Shown here piece after piece: positions 36,660 through 45,002 of a DNA stretch of 64,000 nucleotides. A program made the position numbers and the translations under genes. Position 1 is the first letter of the stretch, and each line of letters opens with the position of its first letter. The DNA comes from Marinilabilia salmonicolor (GTDB lineage: Bacteria; Bacteroidota; Bacteroidia; Bacteroidales; Marinilabiliaceae), in contig NZ_PVTS01000004.1 in assembly GCF_003003035.1 (NCBI RefSeq), positions 246,727-310,726 of the forward strand, read 5' to 3'. The notes under the pieces are model-generated. The model saw only the letters and a program-made list of their open reading frames with translations. It made no database searches and had not been told where the DNA came from.

Positions 36660-37688
36660 TTCCCCCAGCGTCCCTTCCGGCAGTTGCATGGTAACGCAAT
36701 GTAATGATCCATGCTGTTTGATCAAAGCCAGGCAATCAATCCCTATAACTTTTCTGTCACGGAAAACATTTTCCAGAATTGCTTTTGCCTCCTGGTCTTT
36801 GGGACTTTTGTAAAAAGGTAACAACACAGCCTCATTAATGATTAAAAAGTTGGCATAAGTAGCCGGTAACCTGTGTCCGTCTTCATATACTGCATCTGCC
36901 ATAGGGAGGGGGACCAGGTTATAGCTTTTACCATTTCCGGTTCGAAATTCATGCAATTGTTGTTCCATCTTTTTTAGTGCGGAATAATGTTCGTCTTCAG
37001 TATCTTCACACTTAACATAAGCAATCGTGTCAGGATTGCAAAATCGTGCCAGAGTGTCCACATGGCTGTCGGTATCGTCCCCGGTAAGAAATCCATGATC
37101 AATCCAAAGTACTCTTTCTGCTCCCAGTGAGTTTTTAAACTTCTCTTCGATGTGTTTTTTGGATAGTGCTCCGTTTCGGTTTGCTGATGTCAGACATTCC
37201 GTGGTGGTAAGGATGGTTCCTTGTCCGTCCGATTCAATACTACCGCCCTCCAAAACAAAATGAAGGTGGTTTTCGCGCGTTGCAGAGGAACCAAAGATAT
37301 GTTTCTCAAAGAGTCTGGAAGTAATCAGGTTGTCTTCATTGGCTGCGAATTTCAGTCCCCAGCCATCGAATTTATAATCCAGGCCAATCCAGCGGGTTGC
37401 TTCTTTTACGAATATTGGCCCGAAATCTCGGGCCCAGGTGTCATTAGTAGGACAATTTACTGTTTTAATCTTTTCAGGGTAAGTGAATTGATCTATGGGG
37501 AAATTGTTTTCGTCATTTACCAGCACCACTGCTTTTTCGTAGGTGGTGACTGCTTCTATGATGTTGACAAAGCATTCTCTGACTTCATCAAGCATTTGAG
37601 CCCAGTCAGTTCCTGAGTGTGGCCAGGCCAGTATAACCCCATTCTGAGGGGCCCATTCTCCGGGTAACATTCGTTTCGTTTGCATCAT
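36651..37688 (-). CDS. aguA: Agmatine deiminase
   Basis: It converts agmatine to N-carbamoylputrescine plus ammonia, using an active-site Cys in a pentein fold. The family blocks are LPGEWAPQNGVILAWPHSGTDW, NDTWARDFGPIF, FVLEGGSIESDGQGTILTT (catalytic Glu/Asp/His region) and the GSLHCVTMQLP block with the Cys near the C-terminus. The ATG at 37688 starts the conserved LPGEW region; a longer frame to 37736 would cross a strong hairpin. It is first in the operon with a hypothetical gene and aguB. Confidence 0.95.
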   Translation of the reverse strand: MMQTKRMLPGEWAPQNGVILAWPHSGTDWAQMLDEVRECFVNIIEAVTTYEKAVVLVNDENNFPIDQFTYPEKIKTVNCPTNDTWARDFGPIFVKEATRWIGLDYKFDGWGLKFAANEDNLITSRLFEKHIFGSSATRENHLHFVLEGGSIESDGQGTILTTTECLTSANRNGALSKKHIEEKFKNSLGAERVLWIDHGFLTGDDTDSHVDTLARFCNPDTIAYVKCEDTEDEHYSALKKMEQQLHEFRTGNGKSYNLVPLPMADAVYEDGHRLPATYANFLIINEAVLLPFYKSPKDQEAKAILENVFRDRKVIGIDCLALIKQHGSLHCVTMQLPEGTLGEKS

Positions 37689-37698
37689 CTGTTTTGCC

Positions 37699-37734
37699 AA
37701 AAAAGTCCGGTAAAAAATGGATTTACCGGACTTC
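37699..37734 (-). promoter_or_regulatory. Intrinsic-terminator-like hairpin just before aguA
   Basis: A perfect 10-bp stem GTCCGGTAAA/TTTACCGGAC has a loop of about seven bases. On the minus strand six T follow, then only ten bases to the aguA ATG. It is either the terminator of transcription from the DUF3078 side or an attenuator of aguA. Confidence 0.6.
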
Positions 37735-37773
37735 AAATTTGGGAAAAAATATCAAATCTTTTTACTGTTGACT

Positions 37774-37932
37774 CAATAGTTTCTGTCCATAAACTAAACG
37801 TTTTTCACGTGTTTGAACTAGAAATTCAAATTCAAGGCGTGCGAAAAATCTAAACCGCAGAATACTAATGTATTTGAGGATTTATATTTTGAGCAACAAC
37901 GCAGAAGTTGGACTTTATAGACAAACACTAAA
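37774..37932 (+). repeat. MITE-like repeat family A, copy 4 (diverged)
   Basis: The left end is AGTTTCTGTCCATAAACTAAAC and the right end GGACTTTATAGACAAACACTAAA. The interior is the most altered of the copies but keeps the GCGTGCGAA and GAGCAACAACGCAGAAG layout. Confidence 0.65.
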
Positions 37933-37995
37933 TACTCTGTTTATGTGCGGGACTTTACTGATGGTGAGAAGAATATTTGTCCATTTTGAGTTTTG

Positions 37996-38041
37996 CAATT
38001 CCCTCAACTCTCAGCTCTCACCCCTCAGCCCTCCCTCATTC
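37996..38041 (-). repeat. Purine-rich GAGGG/TGAGAG tract after the DUF3078 stop
   Basis: On the minus strand GAATGAGGGAGGGCTGAGGGGTGAGAGCTGAGAGTTGAGGG follows the TAG stop directly. Confidence 0.6.
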
Positions 38042-38926
38042 CTAGAACTTGTAATTAACTCCAAATCCAAACAACTGTTTAAACTGAATGCGTGGTCCGT
38101 GTTCCACTCCTTCGGTATCCACATATTTGATGTCGTGGTCATAAAGCAGGGTGGTTCCAAGGCTTGCAGACAGAAAACTGTTGACTTTAAAATCAAATTT
38201 GGTTTCCCATTCCACATCAATTCTTTCAGGGTGATTTCCGAGGTTGGAAAATAGATCCAGCCGGGTCTTGAAGTCCACGTTCTCAATTAGGTTCTCTTTT
38301 TTGTATATGCTTTTGACCGAGGCACCAAACTCAGACCTGAGGTTTTCTCCGGGATCTACACCATAGGCTCCCTGCTCGGAAAGCTGTTCGTCATGCACGA
38401 GGGTCATTTTACTGGTCAGGGGAGAGAGGTACAAAGAAAAATTATCATTGGGTTTGTAATCCATACCCAACGATAGCAGCAAATAGGCCGGTGACATAAA
38501 CTTCGAGGTCATGATTGTGTTCTCCGGCGGATCTTTATAGCCCAAGTCCATTTGTGTTTTAAAATCGGCTAAAACGGTATAAAACCAGTGCTCCGCAGCC
38601 TGAAGCCCGTATTTGGAGACAATCTGAATGCGGTCTTCTGTTTTTACCAGGTTTTCATCGCCCTGCTGAGTCAGACCATAACCTATGTCCAGTGTGTTTT
38701 CCCACGCATTTTTGTCTTTTTTGTAATTTAAAAATGCATTGAACAGAAAGGTTCCCGAAACAGAATTTTTACCTCCTCCTGACCAGTTGCTTAGTGATAC
38801 CTGGGAGAAGTTAAATGCGCCATTTCCTCCTGCAGTCCAGTGTTTCACGGTATCTGCCTCCTGCTGTCCGAAGATCAGGGACGGAAAAAGAATGAAAAAG
38901 ATTAGAATTCTGGCTCTTGTTGTCAT
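38042..38926 (-). CDS. DUF3078 outer-membrane protein
   Basis: A signal peptide (to GQQ) precedes a beta-barrel-like protein of the DUF3078 family: HWTAGGNGAFNFSQVSLSNWSGGGKNSVSGTFLFNAFLNYKKDKNAWENTLDIGYGLT is the family's opening, and further amphipathic strands follow to a terminal Phe (FGVNYKF), as in outer-membrane barrels. 294 residues is typical. The function is unknown; some members sit near envelope genes. A hairpin GTAGAGGCAC/GTGCCTCTAC lies in its upstream region. Confidence 0.85.
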   Translation of the reverse strand: MTTRARILIFFILFPSLIFGQQEADTVKHWTAGGNGAFNFSQVSLSNWSGGGKNSVSGTFLFNAFLNYKKDKNAWENTLDIGYGLTQQGDENLVKTEDRIQIVSKYGLQAAEHWFYTVLADFKTQMDLGYKDPPENTIMTSKFMSPAYLLLSLGMDYKPNDNFSLYLSPLTSKMTLVHDEQLSEQGAYGVDPGENLRSEFGASVKSIYKKENLIENVDFKTRLDLFSNLGNHPERIDVEWETKFDFKVNSFLSASLGTTLLYDHDIKYVDTEGVEHGPRIQFKQLFGFGVNYKF

Positions 38927-38948
38927 TGATGTATTGTTTTTTTTGATA

Positions 38949-38976
38949 GTAGAGGCACAGTGTTAAGTGCCTCTAC
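38949..38976. repeat. Palindrome GTAGAGGCAC...GTGCCTCTAC
   Basis: A perfect 10-bp stem with an eight-base loop lies 22 bp before the DUF3078 start. It resembles the short GTAGAG palindromes that recur in many bacterial genomes; an operator or dispersed-repeat role is possible. Confidence 0.55.
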
Positions 38977-39044
38977 AGATACATTTTTTTATTAATTAAA
39001 TTGAATTAGTGCACGTCAATAAAGTCGGGGAAAATGGTAATTGG

Positions 39045-39129
39045 GGCTGTGTAGGTTCAGAAAGTTGCGTAACAACCTGTTTCGATCCTACGGGGAAGCG
39101 AACGTGACTTTATAATCAGACTCGAATTA
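39045..39129 (+). repeat. Decayed MITE-like repeat family A fragment
   Basis: It keeps GTTCAGAAAGTTGCGTAAC and an end GTGACTTTATAATCAGACTCGAATTA, which aligns with GTACTTTATGGACAGACTCTAATTA of the intact copies. The MscS stop codon (TAA) lies at its border. Confidence 0.45.
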
Positions 39130-39954
39130 TTTTGCCTGAAACAGGTGTACATCTCTTTGCGGGAAAGGAATAGAAACTCCCTGACGGTCGAACTCTTTTT
39201 TAACGGTTTCCTGCATTTCAAAGAAGATATCCCAGTAATCACCTGCATTTGCCCACACCCGGGTAACCAAATCTACTGAGCTTTCGCCAAGATTTATGAC
39301 ACCCACAAATGGGGCAGGATCTTTCAGAATACGCTCATCCTTTTCTATGATACCCATAATTACCTGTTTTGCTTTGTCGATGTCGTCGTTGTAGCCGATT
39401 CCAAAAGTGAAATCAACCCGGCGGACAGGTTCCGTAGAGTAGTTTACGGTACTTCCGTTTGAAACGGGACCATTGGGAAGGATGATGGTTTTTTTATCGG
39501 GGGTATTCAGAATGGTATGAAATATTTGAATCTCTTTTACAGTTCCTGAATGTCCTTCGGAAGTGATATAATCCCCTACTTTAAACGGCCTGAAAATTAG
39601 AATCATGACTCCTCCCGCAAAGTTTTGGAGAGTGCCGCTCAATGCCATACCAATGGCCAGACCGGCAGCAGCAAGAATTGCCACAAATGAGGTCATCTCC
39701 ACTCCGAGCATGCTTACAACACTAATTACAAGCATGATTTTTAGTACAATGCCGGTCAGACTTATTAGAAAGGACTGTAAACTGGCATCGAAACCTTTGG
39801 CTTCAAACATTTTTTTCATGCCTTTTACAATCTTACCAATTACCCAAAGACCAATAAGCAGAGTAAGAATGGCAAGGACTAACTGGCCGCCATATTTTAG
39901 AGCAAGGTCGAGGATTTGTTCAGGATTGCTGAACCATTCTTTAAATTGTTCCAT
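39127..39954 (-). CDS. Small-conductance mechanosensitive channel (MscS family)
   Basis: An inner-membrane channel that opens under hypo-osmotic stress. Three hydrophobic segments lie in the first about 115 residues; TM3 is the Ala/Gly-rich pore segment (AILAAAGLAIGMALSGTLQNFAGG), then the MscS beta domain (ILIFRPFKVGDYI, GTVKEIQIFHTIL, LPNGPVSNGSTVNYS) and the C-terminal alpha/beta domain ending QGVSIPFPQRDVHLF. It is the short MscS type. The ATG at 39954 (MEQFKEWFS) is chosen; a TTG farther upstream is rejected. Confidence 0.93.
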   Translation of the reverse strand: MEQFKEWFSNPEQILDLALKYGGQLVLAILTLLIGLWVIGKIVKGMKKMFEAKGFDASLQSFLISLTGIVLKIMLVISVVSMLGVEMTSFVAILAAAGLAIGMALSGTLQNFAGGVMILIFRPFKVGDYITSEGHSGTVKEIQIFHTILNTPDKKTIILPNGPVSNGSTVNYSTEPVRRVDFTFGIGYNDDIDKAKQVIMGIIEKDERILKDPAPFVGVINLGESSVDLVTRVWANAGDYWDIFFEMQETVKKEFDRQGVSIPFPQRDVHLFQAK

Positions 39955-40070
39955 TTTTTTGAGTTTAGTGATTAATGCAATTTTAAATTCCAATAAAATT
40001 ACTGCTTTTGTTTCCCAATTTCAATATTTTAAAGGCTTAGGTTGAAATTATGTTCAAATTAGACCTGATT

Positions 40071-41096
40071 TTATAAAAAATCAAAATTCAAATGGCTGTA
40101 ATAGAGGGCAAAAATCAATATTAATAATAAAAAGATCCAAACTGAAATGGCTGCTCTGGATGTGTTTCTTGCCTGTCCCTTCTTGTCCCAACTTGCCGGT
40201 TTGATACCCTGAACAACAAATGTAAGAACCCCTGAAAGATTTATACATATAATATTTATGAACAATAGAAACAGGGCTCCTGTGGCCGCATCCCAGTAAC
40301 CGGCACCAATGAGCATTCCCAATACTACAAGAGGAGGCAGCAGGGCTACTGCGACCATTACTCCAACCAGGGCTGATGCCACTCCGGTAGTGAATGCCAA
40401 GGCCCCGGCAATGCCGGAGGCAAGTGAAAGACCGATATCCCCCAGATTTGGTTCGGTGCGGGTGGCAATTTGGGGAGCGGAGGGATCTATTTCCAGCAGG
40501 ATGCCCAACGAAATGGCAAATAGCAGAGAAATGCCGATGCCGGCAAATGTAACTTTGAGTGCATTTTTTGCCAGATGAAAATCTGCCAGAGTTGTTGCCA
40601 ATGACAATGCGACATTTGGTCCAAGTAAAGGGGCAATAACCATAGAGCCTATGATGATGGCTTCACTGTTGCGCAAAAGTCCTGTTGCAGCTACGATGGT
40701 CGAAGAAAGCATCAGTATAATAAATACCCATGACAAACGGGTGGAGTCCACCAGATCGTGATACAGTTCTTCGCGACTGATACGGCCTTTGCCCTTCTTT
40801 TTGGCATTTTCTTTTGCTGTCCCTCTTTCCCGTTCCAGATCCGGGGCATCGGGGCGGGGGATGGTAGCTTCTACCGGATACAACACGATACGAAAGGTAC
40901 CTGTATTCGAAAAATGATGCTCCAGCTTGGTAATCAGATGCTCACTATCATCTACCGCCAGTAGAATGGACAGTTTGTAACGCTTTTCATCAATTGTCTG
41001 ATCCCAGCTTTCGATGCGTGATTCTCCCCTGATGAGGCTATGGAGCTTATCTTTTTCATCTGCAGGGACTACCACCTGCATTAATCTTAATGCCAT
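40071..41096 (-). CDS. DUF389 / TIGR00341 integral membrane protein
   Basis: A ferredoxin-like N-terminal domain of about 110 residues (MALRLMQVVVPADEKDKL) is followed by a charged linker and six or so membrane helices with the family blocks SEAIIIGSMVIAPLLGPNVALSLATTLAD and GVASALVGVMVAVALLPPLVVLGMLIG. The role of DUF389 proteins is not established. The adjacent MscS gene in the same direction suggests envelope or osmotic functions, but the gap and lack of overlap give no proof of an operon. Confidence 0.88.
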   Translation of the reverse strand: MALRLMQVVVPADEKDKLHSLIRGESRIESWDQTIDEKRYKLSILLAVDDSEHLITKLEHHFSNTGTFRIVLYPVEATIPRPDAPDLERERGTAKENAKKKGKGRISREELYHDLVDSTRLSWVFIILMLSSTIVAATGLLRNSEAIIIGSMVIAPLLGPNVALSLATTLADFHLAKNALKVTFAGIGISLLFAISLGILLEIDPSAPQIATRTEPNLGDIGLSLASGIAGALAFTTGVASALVGVMVAVALLPPLVVLGMLIGAGYWDAATGALFLLFINIICINLSGVLTFVVQGIKPASWDKKGQARNTSRAAISVWIFLLLILIFALYYSHLNFDFL

Positions 41097-41261
41097 ATTG
41101 TTTTTTATTCAATTTTAAGGATTTTAACCCGACTTATCAACATAAAACGGGCATGATATCTTTTGATACGATCATACCATATACTGCGAGTCTCGAATGT
41201 CCGGGACCGGGACTATTCTAAATTGTTAATTTGCTTTTCAGTAATAAGTTTGGTTAAAAGC

Positions 41262-41504
41262 CTAATTAGCCCTGTCTATAAATTAATTAGTGCCTGTCTA
41301 TAAACTAAGCAAATTCTGTTTTTAGAAGTGTGTCTGTTCAGAAAGTGCCAGTTACATGGCTTGCGAAGTCCGAAAATACGGAGTCCCGAAGTAGCTTTTG
41401 TAAGGTTTTTTTGAACAAAAAACCAACAAAAAGCACAATCGGGATGAGTACTCTTCGGACAAGCGTAACGTAGTAAATGGTACTTTATGGACAGACTCTA
41501 ATTA
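41262..41504 (+). repeat. MITE-like repeat family A, copy 5, with a duplicated left end
   Basis: The element runs from TAATTAGTGCCTGTCTATAAACTAAGC (41284) to GTACTTTATGGACAGACTCTAATTA (41504). A second left-type end, CTAATTAGCCCTGTCTATAAA, lies just outside (41262-41283). The interior matches copy 1 (ATACGGAGTCCCGAAGTAGC, AGCACAATCGGGATGAGTACT). Confidence 0.8.
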
Positions 41505-41787
41505 AAAAGGAAAACTGATCTTTTTGTTCTATGGCAAAGGTGGTGAAAAGTGTTGCTCAGGAGGAAAAATTCTCTTCAATATTTTAACAGTAATTTAGAA
41601 TTTACAAAAAATAGGAAATTGCAAATTGTGAGGTGAGATTTTTACCACGATGAATAGTTTGTGTAAGATATAAAAAATTAATAAACAGTAATATAATAAA
41701 ATTGGTGTGAGTTTTTAATGAGTTAAAAAATGTATAATAATGAGTTTTTTGTGCGTTAAAAAATTAGGTTTGATTAACACTTGGGCT

Positions 41788-41795
41788 TACGTTTG
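41788..41795 (+). promoter_or_regulatory. Putative -7 element TACGTTTG of the PUL (susC)
   Basis: Exact TANNTTTG, 37 bp before the susC ATG; a TTTG at 41769 is a weak -33 candidate with short spacing. The remaining intergenic sequence (41505-41787) is AT-rich, with no other feature that I can support. Confidence 0.55.
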
Positions 41796-41832
41796 CATCA
41801 TGTTTTACTAAAAACCACAAATCAGTTTTGTT

Positions 41833-44800
41833 ATGAGAAAAACATTAGGAATTTTGTTTTTAATGATGTGGACAACCCTGTTGTTCGCACAGGATGTTAC
41901 CGTTACAGGTAAGGTGACGTCTGCAGAAGATGGCGGCCCGATACCGGGAGTAAGCGTCGTACAAAAAGGAACCACCAACGGAACCATTACCGATGTGGAT
42001 GGAAACTATTCGTTGACCCTTCCCGAAGGTGAAACGATTGTTTTTTCTTTTATAGGTATGGAGACTGTTGAGGTTATTGCTGACCAGACAACCATTAATG
42101 TTACCATGAATGAGATGCTTACTGACCTCGATGAAGTGGTGGTGGTTGGTTACGGAGTCCAGAAAAAGAGTGTGGTAACAGCTGCTATAAGTAGTGTGTC
42201 TTCTGAAGACCTTGAATCTTCGAAACCTTCACGAATTGAGGATGTTTTAAAGGGAAAAGTTTCGGGTGTTCAGATTACGCAAAGCTCAGGTCAGCCTGGT
42301 TCTGATTCTAAAGTGCGTATCCGTGGTGTAGGTACCATTAACAATAGTGATCCACTTTACATTGTTGACGGAATGGCTGTTGGTGGTGGAATTAATTATC
42401 TGAACCCTACTGATATTGAATCAGTGGAGGTTTTGAAGGATGCTGCTTCTGCTGCCGTATATGGTGCGCGTGCTGCCAATGGAGTTATCCTTGTTACTAC
42501 TAAGTCGGGAAAAGCCGGAGATGCTAAAATCAATTATGATTTCTCTTATGGATGGCAAAATCCATGGAAAAAGAAATCTGTTCTGAATGCCAAAGAGTAT
42601 ATGGTCATAATGAATGAGTCGTTGCTGAATGATGGAAACGCTCCTCGTTATACTCAGGATGAGATTGCCAATGCCGGAGAAGGCACTGATTGGCAGGATG
42701 AGACTTTTTACTATGATGCACCTGTGCAGAATCATCAGGTGAGCATCAGTGGTGGAAATGACAATAGTACCTATTTTGTTTCTTTTGGTTATTTCAGCCA
42801 GGATGGTATTGTTGGTGGCGACTATGGCCGTTCTAACTATGACCGTTACAGTGTTCGTGCCAATAATACTTACAATGTATTTAATGCCGACCGCTTATTT
42901 CTTAACAACTTGAAAGTTGGTGTTAATGCTGGTTATTCACGAATTGTTTCTTCCGGTATTGAAACCAACTCAGAGTATGGTTCCGTTTTGGGAAGTGCTA
43001 TTACTTTTAATCCGTTGGTTCCTGTCTATGCAACAGATCCGGATCAAGTACTTGCCGATCATCCCACAGCAGTAACTGATTCCGAAGGACGTGTATATTC
43101 TGTTCCTCCTTCAGGATTTCAGGAAATTGCTAACCCTGTTGCTATGCTTGATGCACCTACAGGAAGCGAAGACAATTCAGACAAGATCGTATCTTCTTTC
43201 TGGGCTGAACTGGATGTTGTTGAAGGTCTAAAATTCAAGTCTAGCTACGGTGTTGATCTCGCATTCTGGGGAGGTGACGGATATGAATTTGAGCATTTTT
43301 TGGCTACTCAGGGAAAAGAATTGACTCGTAGTCATGTATATTCAAATATGCATCGGGGATTTACCTGGCAGGTGGAGAATACATTAACGTATTCAAAATC
43401 TTTAAATGATCGTCATAATTTTACTGTTCTACTTGGACAATCAGCTCAGGAATATACATTACGTGAATTGTATGGAGATGATTATGACCTGCTGGAGAAT
43501 AACCCTGATAAGGCTGTAATAAACTATGCAGTTGCTGACAGAGATGATGAGCGAGTTGCAGGAGGAACAGGAGGTTTCTCAGTAGAGTCATTGGCTTCTT
43601 ATTTTGGACGTATTGATTACAACTTTGATGAGAAATATATGATTCAGGGTACTGTTCGTCGTGATGGTTCTTCCCGATTCGGATCTGAAAATAAGTGGGC
43701 AATTTTCCCATCTGTCTCTCTTGGATGGAATGTGACCAATGAAGGTTTCCTGGATGGCCGTCCGGAATGGTTTGATTATCTGAAGCTTCGTGCCAGTTGG
43801 GGACAGAATGGTAATGAGCGCATTGGTAATTTTGCCTATACTTCTTTGATGGATGGTAATCAGAACTATTACTTTGGATCTGGAGATAATTCTACCATGC
43901 AATATGGTGCAAGTCCTGCCCGTATTGCCAATCCCGATCTAATCTGGGAAGAATCTGAACAAATTGATATTGGTTTCGATGCACGCTTTTTTAATAGTGC
44001 GATTGTATTTGGATTCGACTATTTTAAGAAAACCACAAACGGTATGTTGATGGATCAACCCATCCCGGCGTATGTTGGAAAAGGTGCTCCTTTGGCCAAT
44101 GCTGGTGATATGGAGAACAGTGGTCTTGAATTTGAATTGAACCACAAAGGAAACTTTGGAGAATTTAATTACAATGTGGGTATAAATGCTTCTTACTTGC
44201 AGAACAAGCTTATCGACATGGGGAATGAGTCCGGAGAACAGATTTATGAAGATGCCGGAGCTACTGGTGTTGGAGCTTATGTGAAAGGTGAAAACGGAGA
44301 AGTATTCCCTTATTTTTATGGTTACAAAGTAGATGGTATTATTCAAAATGCTGAAGAAGCTGCTGCATACAACTCCACTTATGGGCAAAATGCCCAGCCT
44401 GGTGATGTTCGTTTTATGGATATTTCCGGTGCTGATGATGGAGGGCCTGATGGAAAAATTGATGATGCCGACCGTACCAAAATTGGTAAAGGTATGCCTG
44501 ATTGGACTTTCGGTTTGAACATCAATGCTGACTGGAGAAATTTTGACCTCAGCATGTTCTTCCAGGGAGCTTACGGAAATGATATCTTTGATTATTCCGT
44601 ACGTGGTGATGTCCCAGCAATGAACCGTCCCTCATGGATCCTGGATCGTTGGACAGGTGAAGGAACTTCAAACTGGCTGCCTAGAATGACCAGAGAAAAT
44701 CCGAACAGTAACTGGCGTTCATCAGAACTTTATATCAAAGATGGTTCTTACATTCGTTTGAAAAATATTCAGCTTGGATATTCTTTGCCAACTCAGATTC

Positions 44801-44982
44801 TTCAATCACTGGCTATTGAGCGCTTACGATTCTTCGTTTCTGCCGAAAACTTGTTGACTTTAACTGATTATGACGGATTTGATCCTGAGATTGCATCAGG
44901 AGGATATACTACCATTGGTGTTGACCGTGGCATTTATCCACAGGCACGAACTATTTCAGTTGGAGCGAACATTACTTTCTAA
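41833..44982 (+). CDS. SusC/RagA-type TonB-dependent glycan transporter
   Basis: The outer-membrane import pore of the PUL. A signal peptide (to FAQ) is followed by a carboxypeptidase-regulatory-like domain (about 22-95; VTGKVTSAEDGGPIPGVSVVQKG), a TonB-box-like DEVVVVGYG (about 99-107), a plug domain (about 115-225; IRGVGTINNSDPLYIVDGM, VEVLKDAASAAVYGARAANGVILVTTK) and a 22-strand barrel ending ISVGANITF. 1049 residues is normal. SusD follows after 20 bp. The substrate, inferred from the linked GH16/GH3/GH5 genes, is a beta-glucan fragment. Confidence 0.96.
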   Translation: MRKTLGILFLMMWTTLLFAQDVTVTGKVTSAEDGGPIPGVSVVQKGTTNGTITDVDGNYSLTLPEGETIVFSFIGMETVEVIADQTTINVTMNEMLTDLDEVVVVGYGVQKKSVVTAAISSVSSEDLESSKPSRIEDVLKGKVSGVQITQSSGQPGSDSKVRIRGVGTINNSDPLYIVDGMAVGGGINYLNPTDIESVEVLKDAASAAVYGARAANGVILVTTKSGKAGDAKINYDFSYGWQNPWKKKSVLNAKEYMVIMNESLLNDGNAPRYTQDEIANAGEGTDWQDETFYYDAPVQNHQVSISGGNDNSTYFVSFGYFSQDGIVGGDYGRSNYDRYSVRANNTYNVFNADRLFLNNLKVGVNAGYSRIVSSGIETNSEYGSVLGSAITFNPLVPVYATDPDQVLADHPTAVTDSEGRVYSVPPSGFQEIANPVAMLDAPTGSEDNSDKIVSSFWAELDVVEGLKFKSSYGVDLAFWGGDGYEFEHFLATQGKELTRSHVYSNMHRGFTWQVENTLTYSKSLNDRHNFTVLLGQSAQEYTLRELYGDDYDLLENNPDKAVINYAVADRDDERVAGGTGGFSVESLASYFGRIDYNFDEKYMIQGTVRRDGSSRFGSENKWAIFPSVSLGWNVTNEGFLDGRPEWFDYLKLRASWGQNGNERIGNFAYTSLMDGNQNYYFGSGDNSTMQYGASPARIANPDLIWEESEQIDIGFDARFFNSAIVFGFDYFKKTTNGMLMDQPIPAYVGKGAPLANAGDMENSGLEFELNHKGNFGEFNYNVGINASYLQNKLIDMGNESGEQIYEDAGATGVGAYVKGENGEVFPYFYGYKVDGIIQNAEEAAAYNSTYGQNAQPGDVRFMDISGADDGGPDGKIDDADRTKIGKGMPDWTFGLNINADWRNFDLSMFFQGAYGNDIFDYSVRGDVPAMNRPSWILDRWTGEGTSNWLPRMTRENPNSNWRSSELYIKDGSYIRLKNIQLGYSLPTQILQSLAIERLRFFVSAENLLTLTDYDGFDPEIASGGYTTIGVDRGIYPQARTISVGANITF

Positions 44983-45002
44983 CATAAAAAATCGAACGAG
45001 TT

